DNA of 64,000 bases from Flavobacteriales bacterium (GTDB lineage: Bacteria; Bacteroidota; Bacteroidia; Flavobacteriales_F; PHOS-HE28), in assembly GCA_020852835.1 (NCBI GenBank), contig JADZAC010000045.1, forward strand, positions 62,001 to 126,000. The letters are read 5' to 3'. A model generated the notes under the pieces. The model did not search any database. It saw nothing but the letters and a program-made list of their open reading frames with translations, and was not told where the DNA came from. Shown here in pieces: positions 47,048 to 56,800 of this stretch (within the stretch, counting starts at the first letter, position 1; each line of letters starts with the position of its first letter). The position numbers and the translations under genes are program-made.

Positions 47048-48130
47048 TCACTTGGTGCCCAAGGGCCCCAGCCAATCCTTGACGACCTTGTCCACTGCGC
47101 CGTTCTCCATCATGCGCAGCAGCACCACGTCCATCAGGGGCGTTTGGGCAGCATCGGTCCGGAAGGCGAAGCCGTAGCCCTCGGGCAGGTAGTGTTCGGC
47201 GGAGATCGCCAGGTCGGCGTGCCGCGTTTCCTGTTGGAAATAGAGCAGCTGCGGCCGGTCGAACAGCACGGCATCCACACGGTGCGCCTGCAATGCCGCA
47301 TAGCACGAGTCCAACGCGGGCATGGCCACGGGCGTGCCGCCGTGTTCGGTAACGAACTTGGCGTGGGCCGCCCCTTCCAGCACGGCCACGCGCTTGCCCG
47401 GGAACTGGTCTGCGGTGGCCACCACGGACCGGTCCATGCCGGTAAGGGTGAGCGTGCTGGCAATGCCGGCCACCATGGAGGTGGCAAAAAGCAGCGAGAT
47501 CACCATCCACGCACCGGCGATCACGCGGCCAAGGAAGGTTTTAGGCGCCACATCGCCATAGCCGGTGGTGGTCATGGTAACAATGGCGCACCACATGCCA
47601 TTGGCGATGCCGCGCGCTGGCCTCGGCGGGAACTGCTCATTGCGCTTGCGCTCGGCCAGCCACAACAGGGCCCCCACGCTTGCCAGGATGCACAAGAAGA
47701 CCCCGACGGCGTAGGCCAGCCGCTTGCTGAAAAAGGGCCTGATCCGGGCTTGAACATCCAATTCATCCTTACGGGAAAGAATGGAAAGGCTCGATCGGAA
47801 ATACGGCTGGGTAAGGCTAACGCGGGCGGCATGGTCCGCGGTGATGGCAACCGGCCCGGCCACGGCATCCACTTCACCGGCCTGCAGCGCTTCCAGGGCG
47901 GCAGCCACCGTGGGGTATGTGCGCGTTGTGCATCTCCAGCCCAACACCTCGGTGGCCTCATTCCACAGGTCCATGGATATCCCCGAACCATCGGGGTTGA
48001 TGAACGGGGAGCTACCTGCCACCCCCACCCGCAGGGTATTGGTGGCATGCGCAATACCCTGGGCGGCCTGGGGCCATAGCAGCCCAAGCATCAAGAGGGC
48101 GATCAAGGGTAGCGGGCGAATGTGCAGCAT
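47048..48130 (-). CDS. GluR0-like ligand-gated potassium channel
   Basis: A 360-residue protein built like a prokaryotic ionotropic glutamate receptor. It has a signal peptide (about 1-25), solute-binding lobe S1 (about 31-115), helix M1 (about 138-160), a pore loop with the potassium filter TTTGYGD (187-193), helix M2 (about 203-228) and lobe S2 (about 245-360). This is the GluR0 order of Synechocystis, with the binding protein split by a two-helix potassium channel. Asp291 in DAVLFDRP lines up with the acidic residue that binds the ligand amino group. The arginine that binds the carboxylate appears to be His100 (ITADHAARVSLTQPY), so the ligand may differ. The ATG at 48130 follows AAAGGAG. 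Confidence 0.85.
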   Translation of the reverse strand: MLHIRPLPLIALLMLGLLWPQAAQGIAHATNTLRVGVAGSSPFINPDGSGISMDLWNEATEVLGWRCTTRTYPTVAAALEALQAGEVDAVAGPVAITADHAARVSLTQPYFRSSLSILSRKDELDVQARIRPFFSKRLAYAVGVFLCILASVGALLWLAERKRNEQFPPRPARGIANGMWCAIVTMTTTGYGDVAPKTFLGRVIAGAWMVISLLFATSMVAGIASTLTLTGMDRSVVATADQFPGKRVAVLEGAAHAKFVTEHGGTPVAMPALDSCYAALQAHRVDAVLFDRPQLLYFQQETRHADLAISAEHYLPEGYGFAFRTDAAQTPLMDVVLLRMMENGAVDKVVKDWLGPLGTK

Positions 48131-48374
48131 GCTCCTTTGCGTACGCCCCTGCTGCGGGACAGCGGGGAACACGCGGCCCAAAACTAGTTCCGATGCGCAA
48201 TGGACAAAGGCCAGCACGGCCGATCCCGGGATCACCGCTGCCGCCCAAATGGGCAAAGGGCGTTCCGCTGGTACAACCCGTGTTGTGCGGCCAAGCATGA
48301 TCACCATGGGAAAGGGGCCAGGCCGGCCAGTCACCGGCCATTTGGAGAAATGCCGGATGAAGCTGATCATCACG

Positions 48375-48382
48375 TACCTTTG
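48375..48382 (+). promoter_or_regulatory. -7 element of rpsA
   Basis: TACCTTTG matches TAnnTTTG exactly. It leaves a leader of about 90-95 bases, much longer than at most genes here, in which a hairpin sits. Confidence 0.7.
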
Positions 48383-48409
48383 CGCCCCCAATTCGGGAAA
48401 GTCCATGCA

Positions 48410-48453
48410 GCGGCACCATGGGCCAAACAAAAAAACCTTCCGGGCGGTGCCGC
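48410..48453 (+). promoter_or_regulatory. Hairpin in the rpsA leader, candidate S1 autoregulatory element
   Basis: GCGGCACC (48410-48417) pairs with GGTGCCGC (48446-48453). The 28-base loop contains an A-rich stretch, and flanking CAG and CTG can extend the stem across a bulge. The mRNA then runs 28 bases to the ATG without a Shine-Dalgarno. S1 binds unstructured A/U-rich RNA, so an autoregulatory role is plausible. Confidence 0.45.
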
Positions 48454-48481
48454 CTGGGTCCGGGATACAAAGCGACAGTGC

Positions 48482-50374
48482 ATGTCAGCAGTAGAAAACA
48501 ACCAGGTGAAATTCGCCGAGCCCGCAGCCGATTTTGATTGGGATGCCTTGGAAGGCAACCGGGTGTCCACCTCCGCCCAGCGCGAGCAGATGGAACAGGC
48601 CTACGAGCACACCCTCAGCAGCATTTCCGAGAAGGAGGTGCTCATGGGTACCGTGGTGGGCTTGAACAAGAAGGAAGCCGTGATCAACATCGGGTACAAA
48701 TCCGAGGGCGTAGTGCCCTTGAGCGAGTTCCGGTACAAGCCCGATCTGGCCATCGGCGACAAGGTGGAGGTGTACATCGAGAAGCAGGAGGACAAATCCG
48801 GCCAGATGATCATCTCCCACAAAACGGCACGCGTGCACAATGCTTGGGGCAAGGTGAACACGGCCATGGAGGGCAATGAGATCATCACGGGCTATGTGAA
48901 GTGCCGCACCAAGGGCGGCCTGATCGTGGACGTGTTCGGCCTGGAGGCCTTCCTGCCGGGCAGCCAGATCGATGTGAAGCCCATCCGCGACTATGACCAG
49001 TACGTGGGCAAGAACATGGAGTTCAAGGTGGTGAAGATCAACCAGGAGTTCAAGAACGTGGTGGTCTCGCACAAGGCCTTGATCGAAGCCGAGATCGAAG
49101 CCCAGAAGAAGCAGATCATCAGCGGCCTGGAGAAAGGCCAGGTGCTGGAGGGCACGGTGAAGAACATCACCAGCTACGGCGTGTTCGTGGACTTGGGCGG
49201 TGTGGACGGCCTGATCCACATCACCGACCTGAGCTACGGCCGTGTGAACCACCCCGAGGAACTGGTGAAGCTCGACGAGAAGATCAACGTGGTGATCCTG
49301 GACTTCGACGACGAGAAGCGCCGGATCGCCCTGGGCCTCAAGCAGCTCAGCGCCCACCCATGGGATTCGTTGAGCGAGGGCATGCAGGCCGGCGACAAGG
49401 TGAAGGGCAAGGTGATGGTGATCACCGACTATGGCGCGTTCGTGGAAGTGGCCCCCGGCGTGGAAGGCCTGCTGCACGTGAGCGAAATGAGCTGGAGCCA
49501 GCACCTGCGCAGCCCCAAGGAATTCCTCAAGGAAGGCCAGGAGGTGGATGTACAGATCCTCAACATCGACCGCGAAGAGCGCAAGATGAGCCTGGGCATG
49601 AAACAGCTCTCCGCCGACCCCTGGGAGGATATCGAATTCAAGTACCCGGTGGGTTCACGCCATACGGCCAAGGTGCGCAACTTCACCCACTTCGGCATTT
49701 TCGCCGAGCTGGAGGAAGGCGTGGACGGCCTGGTGCACATCAGCGACCTGAGCTGGACCAAGCGCGTGAAGCACCCCAGCGACTTCTGCAAGATCGGCGA
49801 TGAGATGGAGGTGCAGGTGCTGGAAGTGGACAAGGAGAACCGCCGCCTCAGCCTGGGCCACAAGCAAGTGGAGGAGAACCCCTGGGAGGTATTTGCCGAC
49901 ACCTTCAAGGAAGGCAGCGTGCACGAGGGAACGCTCGTGGCCCGCGCCGGCAACACCTTCACCGTGGCCCTGCCCTACGGTGTGGAAGGCACGGTAGCCC
50001 TGAAGCACCTGCGCAAACAGGACAACAGCAAGGCGGCCCTGGAGGACAAGCTGCCCTTCATGGTACTGGAGTTCAATGCCGAAGCACGCCGGATCGTGCT
50101 CAGCCACACCCGCACCTTCGAAGAAGGGGATGAGACCTTGGAGCACGTGCCCGCCGCAGCCAAGCGCGGCCGCAAGGCCGGTGAGGAACATGGTGGTGGC
50201 CAGAGCCCCAGCATCCGCAGCATCAATGAGAAGGTGGAAAAGTCCACCCTTGGCGATCTCGGAGTACTGAGCGACCTCAAGCACGCCATGGAGCACAAGG
50301 AGCGCCAAGGCAAGCCCAAGAGCAAGGGCCGCCGCATGGAGGACATGGATGACATGGACGACATGGAGGGCTGA
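48482..50374 (+). CDS. rpsA: 30S ribosomal protein S1
   Basis: RNA-binding ribosomal protein needed for translation initiation on many mRNAs. The 630-residue protein has a short N-terminal tail and six S1 (OB-fold) repeats. The repeats carry blocks such as MGTVVGLNKKEAVINIGYKS, LEGTVKNITSYGVFVDLGG and KGKVMVITDYGAFVEVAPG, and the later repeats carry the DGLVHISDLSW type of ending. The C-terminus ends in an unusual acidic Met-Asp run after residue 620. The ATG at 48482 starts MSAVENNQVKF; an upstream open frame is not conserved. Confidence 0.96.
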   Translation: MSAVENNQVKFAEPAADFDWDALEGNRVSTSAQREQMEQAYEHTLSSISEKEVLMGTVVGLNKKEAVINIGYKSEGVVPLSEFRYKPDLAIGDKVEVYIEKQEDKSGQMIISHKTARVHNAWGKVNTAMEGNEIITGYVKCRTKGGLIVDVFGLEAFLPGSQIDVKPIRDYDQYVGKNMEFKVVKINQEFKNVVVSHKALIEAEIEAQKKQIISGLEKGQVLEGTVKNITSYGVFVDLGGVDGLIHITDLSYGRVNHPEELVKLDEKINVVILDFDDEKRRIALGLKQLSAHPWDSLSEGMQAGDKVKGKVMVITDYGAFVEVAPGVEGLLHVSEMSWSQHLRSPKEFLKEGQEVDVQILNIDREERKMSLGMKQLSADPWEDIEFKYPVGSRHTAKVRNFTHFGIFAELEEGVDGLVHISDLSWTKRVKHPSDFCKIGDEMEVQVLEVDKENRRLSLGHKQVEENPWEVFADTFKEGSVHEGTLVARAGNTFTVALPYGVEGTVALKHLRKQDNSKAALEDKLPFMVLEFNAEARRIVLSHTRTFEEGDETLEHVPAAAKRGRKAGEEHGGGQSPSIRSINEKVEKSTLGDLGVLSDLKHAMEHKERQGKPKSKGRRMEDMDDMDDMEG

Positions 50375-50395
50375 GCCCGTTGGACCAGCATGAAA

Positions 50396-50430
50396 GAAAA
50401 GCGGCCGGACCGGCCGCTTTTCTGTTTTTC
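50396..50430 (+). terminator. Terminator of rpsA
   Basis: GAAAAGCGGCCG (50396-50407) and CGGCCGCTTTTC (50411-50422) form a 12-bp stem with a 3-base loop, followed by TGTTTTTC, 22 bases after the stop. Confidence 0.92.
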
Positions 50431-50474
50431 AACGGTTCCCGGCTTGCCCTCCAGTACGCACCGTGATCCCCCAT

Positions 50475-50482
50475 TACATTCG
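50475..50482 (+). promoter_or_regulatory. Putative -7 element of the acyltransferase gene
   Basis: TACATTCG, one mismatch from TAnnTTTG, six bases before the ATG at 50489. Confidence 0.5.
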
Positions 50483-50488
50483 TGGCGC

Positions 50489-51022
50489 ATGTTCTCCAGC
50501 ATCTCGCGGGCACTGCTCCGTTTGTTCGGTTGGCGCGTCATCGACCGGCGGCCCGCCCAATTGGGCAAGGTGATCTACTTGGTGGTGCCGCACACCAGCA
50601 ACTGGGATTTTTTCCTGGGGCTTTTTGTGCGCAGCGCCTTGCGGATCCAGGCGAACTACCTGGCCAAGAAATCCCTGTTCGATTCCCCTCTGGGCTGGTG
50701 GTTCAGGGCGTTGGGCGGCTATCCGGTGGACCGCTCCAAGAACACCAATATCACCGACCAGGTCGTGGCCTATTTCAACACCATTCCCCAGTTTGCCATC
50801 GCCATCACCCCGGAGGGCACCCGCTCCAAGGTGGCCAAATGGAAATCGGGGTTCTGGCACATCGCCCGCCGCGCCCAGGTGCCCTTGGTGCTCACCAGCT
50901 TTGATTACAGCCGAAAAGAAGTGATCCTGAGCGAGCTGTACTGGGTGGGGGACAACAAGGAGCAGGAGGTCGCCAAGCTCACCGAATACTTCAAGCCGTT
51001 CGTAGGCAAGAACCCGCAATGA
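50489..51022 (+). CDS. 1-acyl-glycerol-3-phosphate acyltransferase-like protein
   Basis: A 177-residue membrane-associated acyltransferase of the PlsC superfamily. The catalytic HxxxxD is HTSNWD near residue 37, and the substrate motif EGTRS near residue 110. Although short, it keeps both motifs; many such Bacteroidota proteins are annotated as lysophospholipid acyltransferases. The acceptor cannot be deduced. The next gene begins at the stop (51019 or 51070). Confidence 0.82.
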   Translation: MFSSISRALLRLFGWRVIDRRPAQLGKVIYLVVPHTSNWDFFLGLFVRSALRIQANYLAKKSLFDSPLGWWFRALGGYPVDRSKNTNITDQVVAYFNTIPQFAIAITPEGTRSKVAKWKSGFWHIARRAQVPLVLTSFDYSRKEVILSELYWVGDNKEQEVAKLTEYFKPFVGKNPQ

Positions 51023-51069
51023 TGGTGTCGCCTGCTTCGGCACCTTTCTTGCGGTGGCGCGGGGCGATC

Positions 51070-51603
51070 ATGTCCCCGAAGATGTTGTTTTTACTGCCGG
51101 CATTGCTTTTCTCCATCACCTTGGTACAAGGCCAGGAGGTCTTTCCCCGCATGGTGGGTGAAACCTCCGCAGGAACCACCGTTGCACTGCCTTTGGCCCC
51201 GCACGAAGGCTATACCGTCGTGGCCGTAGCCTTCGGTAAAAAGGCCGAACCCTTGCTGGAAGCATGGTATGCCCCGGCCTATGCCCGCTTCGTGGCCAAG
51301 AGCGGCTTGTTCGCCGGGGACTACCAGGCTGAGCTCTTTCTGGTGCCGTTGTTCACCGGTGCCAACCGTGCCGCATACGGGGCCACCATGAACAAGCTGC
51401 GCAAGGAAGTGGATCCGGACATTGCGCGCAGGGTGCTCTTCGTCAAGGAAGGTGCCGCTGAGCTGATCGCAGCGCTGGGCCTCACGGACAAGGACATACC
51501 CTACTTCTTTGTTCTGGACAGCCAAGGCCGCGTGCTCGAGCGGGTGCAGGGCGCCTACACGGTAGAGCGGCTCGAAGCGCTGGAAGCGCCCATGTTGAAC
51601 TGA
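51070..51603 (+). CDS. Exported thioredoxin-like protein, unknown function
   Basis: A 177-residue protein with a signal peptide (about 1-22, ending LVQGQ). The mature part shows a thioredoxin-like pattern: a hydrophobic YTVVAVAFGKK strand, helix AWYAPAYARFVAKSG, and strand-turn YFFVLDSQGRVLERVQG near the end. It lacks a CxxC motif, so redox catalysis is unlikely. There is some resemblance to ATP10-like proteins, but not enough to name it. The start may also be 51019, coupled to the acyltransferase stop. Confidence 0.6.
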   Translation: MSPKMLFLLPALLFSITLVQGQEVFPRMVGETSAGTTVALPLAPHEGYTVVAVAFGKKAEPLLEAWYAPAYARFVAKSGLFAGDYQAELFLVPLFTGANRAAYGATMNKLRKEVDPDIARRVLFVKEGAAELIAALGLTDKDIPYFFVLDSQGRVLERVQGAYTVERLEALEAPMLN

Positions 51604-51627
51604 TCAAGCACCTTGCACCTACCTTCG
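51595..51627 (+). promoter_or_regulatory. Promoter of the cyclophilin lipoprotein gene
   Basis: TTG (51595-51597), a 22-base spacer and TACCTTCG (51620-51627) fit the Bacteroidota -33/-7 pattern with one mismatch. It overlaps the end of the previous gene and lies 18 bases before the next ATG. Confidence 0.6.
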
Positions 51628-51645
51628 CCAACCTCCAAAAAGACC

Positions 51646-52353
51646 ATGACCAGTATCCAGATCCCCACATTGATGGCCGGCATGGCCATGTTCCTGGCCT
51701 GCGGATCCGCACCCGCCACGGACCTGGCCGCCATAGCTGCCGACGGCCGCAGCGCAACGCAACCCGAAGTTCAAACCCAACACCCCCCAACAGCCGTGCA
51801 TAACACAGAGCCGGGCGAAGGCCTCTTCGCCGAATTCACCACCACCAAAGGCACCATCGTGTGCCAACTGGAATACAAGAAAACCCCGGTAACCGTGGCC
51901 AACTTCGTGGCCTTGGCCAGGGGCGAGCAGCCCAACACGGCCAAAGCCAAGGGCCAGCCCTACTTCGATGGCATCGTCTTCCACCGGGTGATCGCCAACT
52001 TCATGGTCCAGTGCGGCGACCCCACGGGAACCGGCAGGGGAGGCCCGGGCTATGTGTTCCCCGACGAGTTCGATCCCAGCCTCAAGCACGATGTGCCGGG
52101 CATCCTCAGCATGGCCAATGCCGGCCCGGGCACCAACGGCAGCCAATTCTTCATCACCCATGTGCCCACCCCTTGGTTGGACGGCAAGCACAGCGTATTC
52201 GGCCATGTGGTCAGCGGGCAAGACGTGGTGAACGCCATTCAACAGGGCGACAGCATCAACACCCTGCGCATCCTGGCCAAGGGCGCCGATGCCCAAGCCT
52301 TTGATGCCATGAAAGTGCTGGAGGCCAACAAGGCCGCTTTCCGCAGCCGTTAA
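51646..52353 (+). CDS. Cyclophilin-type peptidyl-prolyl isomerase, lipoprotein
   Basis: Envelope folding catalyst of 235 residues. The N-terminus ends in FLAC (Cys19), a lipobox. A low-complexity linker follows. The cyclophilin domain (about residues 70-225) has [37 protein letters not shown] and the substrate-pocket LDGKHSVFG. Its TAA overlaps the stop of the convergent helicase gene. An own promoter lies just upstream. Confidence 0.92.
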   Translation: MTSIQIPTLMAGMAMFLACGSAPATDLAAIAADGRSATQPEVQTQHPPTAVHNTEPGEGLFAEFTTTKGTIVCQLEYKKTPVTVANFVALARGEQPNTAKAKGQPYFDGIVFHRVIANFMVQCGDPTGTGRGGPGYVFPDEFDPSLKHDVPGILSMANAGPGTNGSQFFITHVPTPWLDGKHSVFGHVVSGQDVVNAIQQGDSINTLRILAKGADAQAFDAMKVLEANKAAFRSR

Positions 52354-53612
52354 CGGCGCCTGCCGCCCGCACCGGGCCCTCTTCCATTGTGGCCGCCGCG
52401 TTTCCCGCCCCCGGAACCGCGGCGGCTGCCGTTTGCGCCCTTGCCGCGCACCCCCTCCGGGCGGTACACGGGGCCTTCGCCGAAGCCGGCGGGCAGGGCC
52501 AGCTTCTCCACGGCATACCCGATCAACTGCTCGATGCGGCCGAATTCCCGCATGTCCTTCTCGGCAATGAAGGTCACCGCCTGGCCCTTTTTGGAAGCCC
52601 GTGCCGTGCGCCCCACCCGGTGCACATAATCTTCGGGATCCTGCGGCACGTCGTAGTTGATCACCAGGTCGATGTCGTCGATGTCGATGCCCCGGCTCAC
52701 CACGTTGGTGGCCACCAGGATCCGCAGCTTGCGGTTGCGGAAATCCAGCAGCACCTGTTCGCGCTCGCTTTGCTCCAGGTCGCTGTGCATGGCCTGGGCG
52801 TTGAAGCCTTGCTTCTTGAGGTGGCGCGCCAAGTTGCGCACTTCCACCTTGCGCCCGGCGAAGATGATGATGCTGGAAGCCTCGTTGGTGCGCAGGATGT
52901 GCTCGAGCACCGGGGCCTTTTGCGCTTCATGCACCACAAAAGCCTCCTGTTTCACCCCTTCCGCCGGTTTGCTCAGGGCGATGGAGATCTCCACGGGATC
53001 GTGCAGGATGTTCTTGGCCAATGCGCGGATCGGCGGGGCCATGGTGGCGCTGAACATCAGGGTTTGGCGCTCCTTGGGCAGGAACTGCACAATGCGGTTG
53101 ATGTCGTCGATGAAGCCCATGTCCATCATCCGGTCCGCCTCGTCCAGCACCAGGAATTCCAAGCCCTTCAAGGCCACGTAGCCCAGGTTGAGGTGGCTGA
53201 GCAGCTTGCCGGGCGTGGCGATGATCACTTCCGTGCCGCCGCTCAGCGCCGCTTTCTGCTGATCGAACGAGGCCCCGTCGCTGCCGCCGTACACTGGCAT
53301 GGAAGTGATGGGGGTGAAGTAGGCGATGGCCTGCATCTGCTGATCGATCTGCAGGGCCAGCTCCCGGGTGGGCACCACCACCAACGCCCGCACGGATCCC
53401 TCCACGCGGGGCTTGTAGCCGTGGATCACATCGATCAACGGCAGCAGGAACGCGGCGGTCTTGCCCGTGCCGGTTTGTGCGCAGGCGATCAGGTCGCGGC
53501 CCTCCATCACGGCGGGGATGGCTTGGGCTTGAATGGGAGTGGGCTTGCGGATGCCCATGGCATGCAATCCGTCCAGTAGCCCGGTGTCGAGGCCGAGGGT
53601 GTGAAAATCCAT
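52350..53612 (-). CDS. DEAD-box RNA helicase (RhlE-like)
   Basis: ATP-dependent RNA helicase of 420 residues. It has the Q motif ([11 protein letters not shown]), Walker A AQTGTGKT with Lys51, [14 protein letters not shown] (DEAD box), SATM, and the C-terminal helicase motifs [18 protein letters not shown] and [11 protein letters not shown]. The C-terminal tail is rich in Gly and Arg, as in RhlE and related cold-shock helicases. The ATG at 53612 gives the proper start; a longer frame from 53711 is not used. The stop overlaps the convergent PPIase stop. Confidence 0.95.
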   Translation of the reverse strand: MDFHTLGLDTGLLDGLHAMGIRKPTPIQAQAIPAVMEGRDLIACAQTGTGKTAAFLLPLIDVIHGYKPRVEGSVRALVVVPTRELALQIDQQMQAIAYFTPITSMPVYGGSDGASFDQQKAALSGGTEVIIATPGKLLSHLNLGYVALKGLEFLVLDEADRMMDMGFIDDINRIVQFLPKERQTLMFSATMAPPIRALAKNILHDPVEISIALSKPAEGVKQEAFVVHEAQKAPVLEHILRTNEASSIIIFAGRKVEVRNLARHLKKQGFNAQAMHSDLEQSEREQVLLDFRNRKLRILVATNVVSRGIDIDDIDLVINYDVPQDPEDYVHRVGRTARASKKGQAVTFIAEKDMREFGRIEQLIGYAVEKLALPAGFGEGPVYRPEGVRGKGANGSRRGSGGGKRGGHNGRGPGAGGRRR

Positions 53613-53672
53613 GGCCGGTGCGGTAGTTTCCAAAAGACGTGCGGAATTAGTGGCCCATAGGCCGTTGCGGCG

Positions 53673-53680
53673 CGAAGGTA
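53673..53680 (-). promoter_or_regulatory. -7 element of the DEAD-box helicase gene
   Basis: TACCTTCG on the minus strand, one mismatch from TAnnTTTG, about 60 bases before the ATG. The leader is longer than average, as is usual for cold-regulated helicase genes; no structure was assigned. Confidence 0.55.
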
Positions 53681-53833
53681 GCGCATTGGCCACGGCACCT
53701 GTTTTCCGCATGCTTCAGGCCAGGAATGCCAACCTGGCCAACGGCTCGCGGGCCAACGGGTTGATCCTGACGCGTTTGCCCCCGGATCGGCAAACACCGC
53801 TCACCAAGGGCTGGCGCGTATCCCCCGAACGCC

Positions 53834-53841
53834 TATCTTTC
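53834..53841 (+). promoter_or_regulatory. Putative -7 element of the CUB-repeat protein
   Basis: TATCTTTC, one mismatch from TAnnTTTG, 26 bases before the ATG at 53868. Confidence 0.55.
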
Positions 53842-53867
53842 GGACCACAAAGACCAAAAAACCGTCC

Positions 53868-56800
53868 ATGAAACTGAAACTACCCCCAAAAGTTGCCGCC
53901 TTGGCACTGATGGCAGGCTTGGCCGCTTCAACGGCGAGTGCGCAGTGTACCAACACCTCTTCCTATGGCTCGGCCACACCCGATGCCTTCGGTGGTCTCA
54001 CCACGATCTCCACCTGCTCGTACTTGATGGAATACAGCACGGTGTACAGCGTCGTTGCCGGGTCCAACTACGAGTTTACCGTTACCGGCGGGGGCTACAT
54101 CACCGTGCATGAAGGTACCTACAATGGCCCGGTGATCGCCCAGGGCTACTCGCCCTTGGTGGCCACCGCCACGGTGGATGGCACCCTGTATCCGCACTGG
54201 AACACCAACGACCTGTGCGGTACTTCCACGGGATGCCAAACCACCACGGTGCAGCTGTTGCTCAACTGTGTGCCGCCTACTGCCACCATCACCCCGGTGG
54301 ACGATTGCGACAACAACCAGTTCTCCCTGACGGTGAACGTGACCAGCATCGGTGACGGCACCGACGTGGACCTGGTGTACAACGTGAACGGCGGCGCCAA
54401 CGACACCTTGTTCGACCAGCCGGTGGGCAGCTACGTGATCGGGCCCTTCACGGTAGGCGAAACAGTGAACTTGGTACTGGTTCACAGCGGTGACCCCATG
54501 TGCAACCGGAACTATCCGGGGTTGATCTCCGCCAATACCTGCCCCACGATCATTGCCTGCGGTGGTGAGCCTGTCGACGGCACCTACTGCTATGTGAACA
54601 ACGACAACAACCATTGGCACTACCAGAGCGACAACGGCATGCCGTTGATCATCATCTTCTCTTCCGGCGGCATTGAGTCGGCGAACTACGACCACATCCG
54701 GATCTACGACGGGCCCGACAACTCCGGGATCCTGCTCTACGAAAACCCGGTAGGGTCTTCCACCGACCTGGCCGGATTGCAGTTCACCGCCGCCTCCGGG
54801 CACCTGTACATGGAAGTGACCTCGGAGAGTTCCGTGAGCTGCGCCACCAACACCGCATGGACCTGGAACTGGCAAGTGGGCTGCCTGGATTGCAACCCCG
54901 CCGTTGTGGACTACACGGTGAACACCGATTGCGACGCGCAGGAATTCACCATTGACGTGAACGTGACCACCTTGGGCTCCGACCCCACGCTGGACATCAC
55001 CAACAACGCCGGCGCCCCAACGGTTACCGCGGAAGACATCGGAGTGTACACGGTGGGACCCTTCCCCATCACCACCGAAGTGACGCTCACCATGGTGAAC
55101 GACAACAACAGCCTGTGCAACGTGGTTTCGCCCGTGCTCACCAACCCGCTGTGCCCCACCCACGTCACCTGTGGCGAGCCGGCCTTGCAGGAAACCTACT
55201 GCTACACCAACAGCGACATCCACGCCTGGCATTGGCAGAACACGGATCCCGGCGGCACCTTGGCCATGCGCTTCAGCGCGGGAACCGTTGATTGGCCCGG
55301 CCTGTTCGGCGACAACATCCGCATCTACGACGGCGCGGACAACACCGCCCCGCTGCTCTACCAGAACATCACCGAGGTGATCCTGGATGATATGATGTTC
55401 TTCAGCACCGGCGACCACCTGTACATGGAACTGAACACCTCCACCTTCGGTTCCTGCCAAGACGGATTTGAAACGGAATGGCAATGGGAAGTGGGCTGCT
55501 ACGACTGCGCCCCCCCGGAGGCCACCTACACCGTGAACACGGATTGCGACGCGCAGAACTTCACCATTGATGTGGACATCACCAACATGGGCAGCCAGGC
55601 CCTGCTGGACATCACCAACGATGCCGGTGCCCCCGTGGTGCCCGTGACAGCTACCGGTGTGTACACCGTGGGCCCGTTCCCCATCACCACCGAAGTGGTG
55701 ATCACCTTGGAGAACGATACCAACAGCCTCTGCAACGTACACTCCGAAACGCTCACCAACCCGCTGTGCCCTTCGTTCGTTACCTGCGGTGGTGCGCCCT
55801 TGGAATTTACATACTGTTACCCCAACAACGACTTCCACCAGTGGCACTGGCAGTCGGGCACCGATGGCTTGCCCCTGATCATCATCTTCTCGGCCGGCTC
55901 CATTGAGTCCGCCACGTGGGACCATATCCGGATCTACGATGGGCCCGACAACACGGGGACCCTGCTCTACGAAAACCCGGTGGGCAGCACCATTGACCTC
56001 ACGGGCATGCAGTTTGTGGGCGCCTCCGGACACATTTACATGGAGAACACCTCCGAGGGCTCCGTAAGCTGCGGAAGCGGCAGCATGACCGAATGGGCCT
56101 GGCAAGTGGGCTGCTTGGATTGCGTGCCGGCCGTGGCCACCTATAGCGTGGTTACGGATTGCGACGCCATGCAGTTCAACGTGGAAGTGAACATCACCGA
56201 GCTGGGCAGCGATGCCGTGCTGGACATTACCAACAACGGTGGTGCCCTGCCGGTGGCCGCTACGGCAACTGGCGTGTACAGCGTGGGTCCGTTCACGGCC
56301 GGCACGCCGGTGGTGATCACCTTGGTGAACGATCAGAATGCACTGTGCAACGTAAGCTCCAACCCGTTGGTCAACCCGCTTTGCCCCACCATCATTGAGT
56401 GCGGTGGTGCCACCTTGGCCGATACCTACTGCTACGGTTCCAGCGAGAACATGACCTGGCATTGGCAAGCCTCCACGGCCACTCCGTTGGCCATGCATTT
56501 CAATGCGGGCACCATCGAGTCCAACTTCTGGGACAACCTCACCATTTACGACGGGCCTGATGCCTTGGGCACCATCATCTTCGCCAATGGCGACAGCCAG
56601 ACCATCCTGGATGACACCACCTTGATCGCCAGCTCCGGACACATCTACATGACCTTCACCTCAGACTTCTCCGGAAGCTGCGCGGACGGCCTGCAGACGG
56701 CATGGGACTACGAGATCAGCTGCTTGGATTGCACCAACCCCGCCGCCGACTTCAGCCTGGTGGAGGACTGCATCCACCACAACTACACCGTGGCGGTGAA

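Noticed and set aside
53928-56642. Antisense open frame of 904 codons opposite the CUB-repeat gene
   Set aside because: GC-rich codon positions leave long open frames on the opposite strand. The sense frame has a signal peptide, repeats and a T9SS domain; the antisense product has no recognisable domain.
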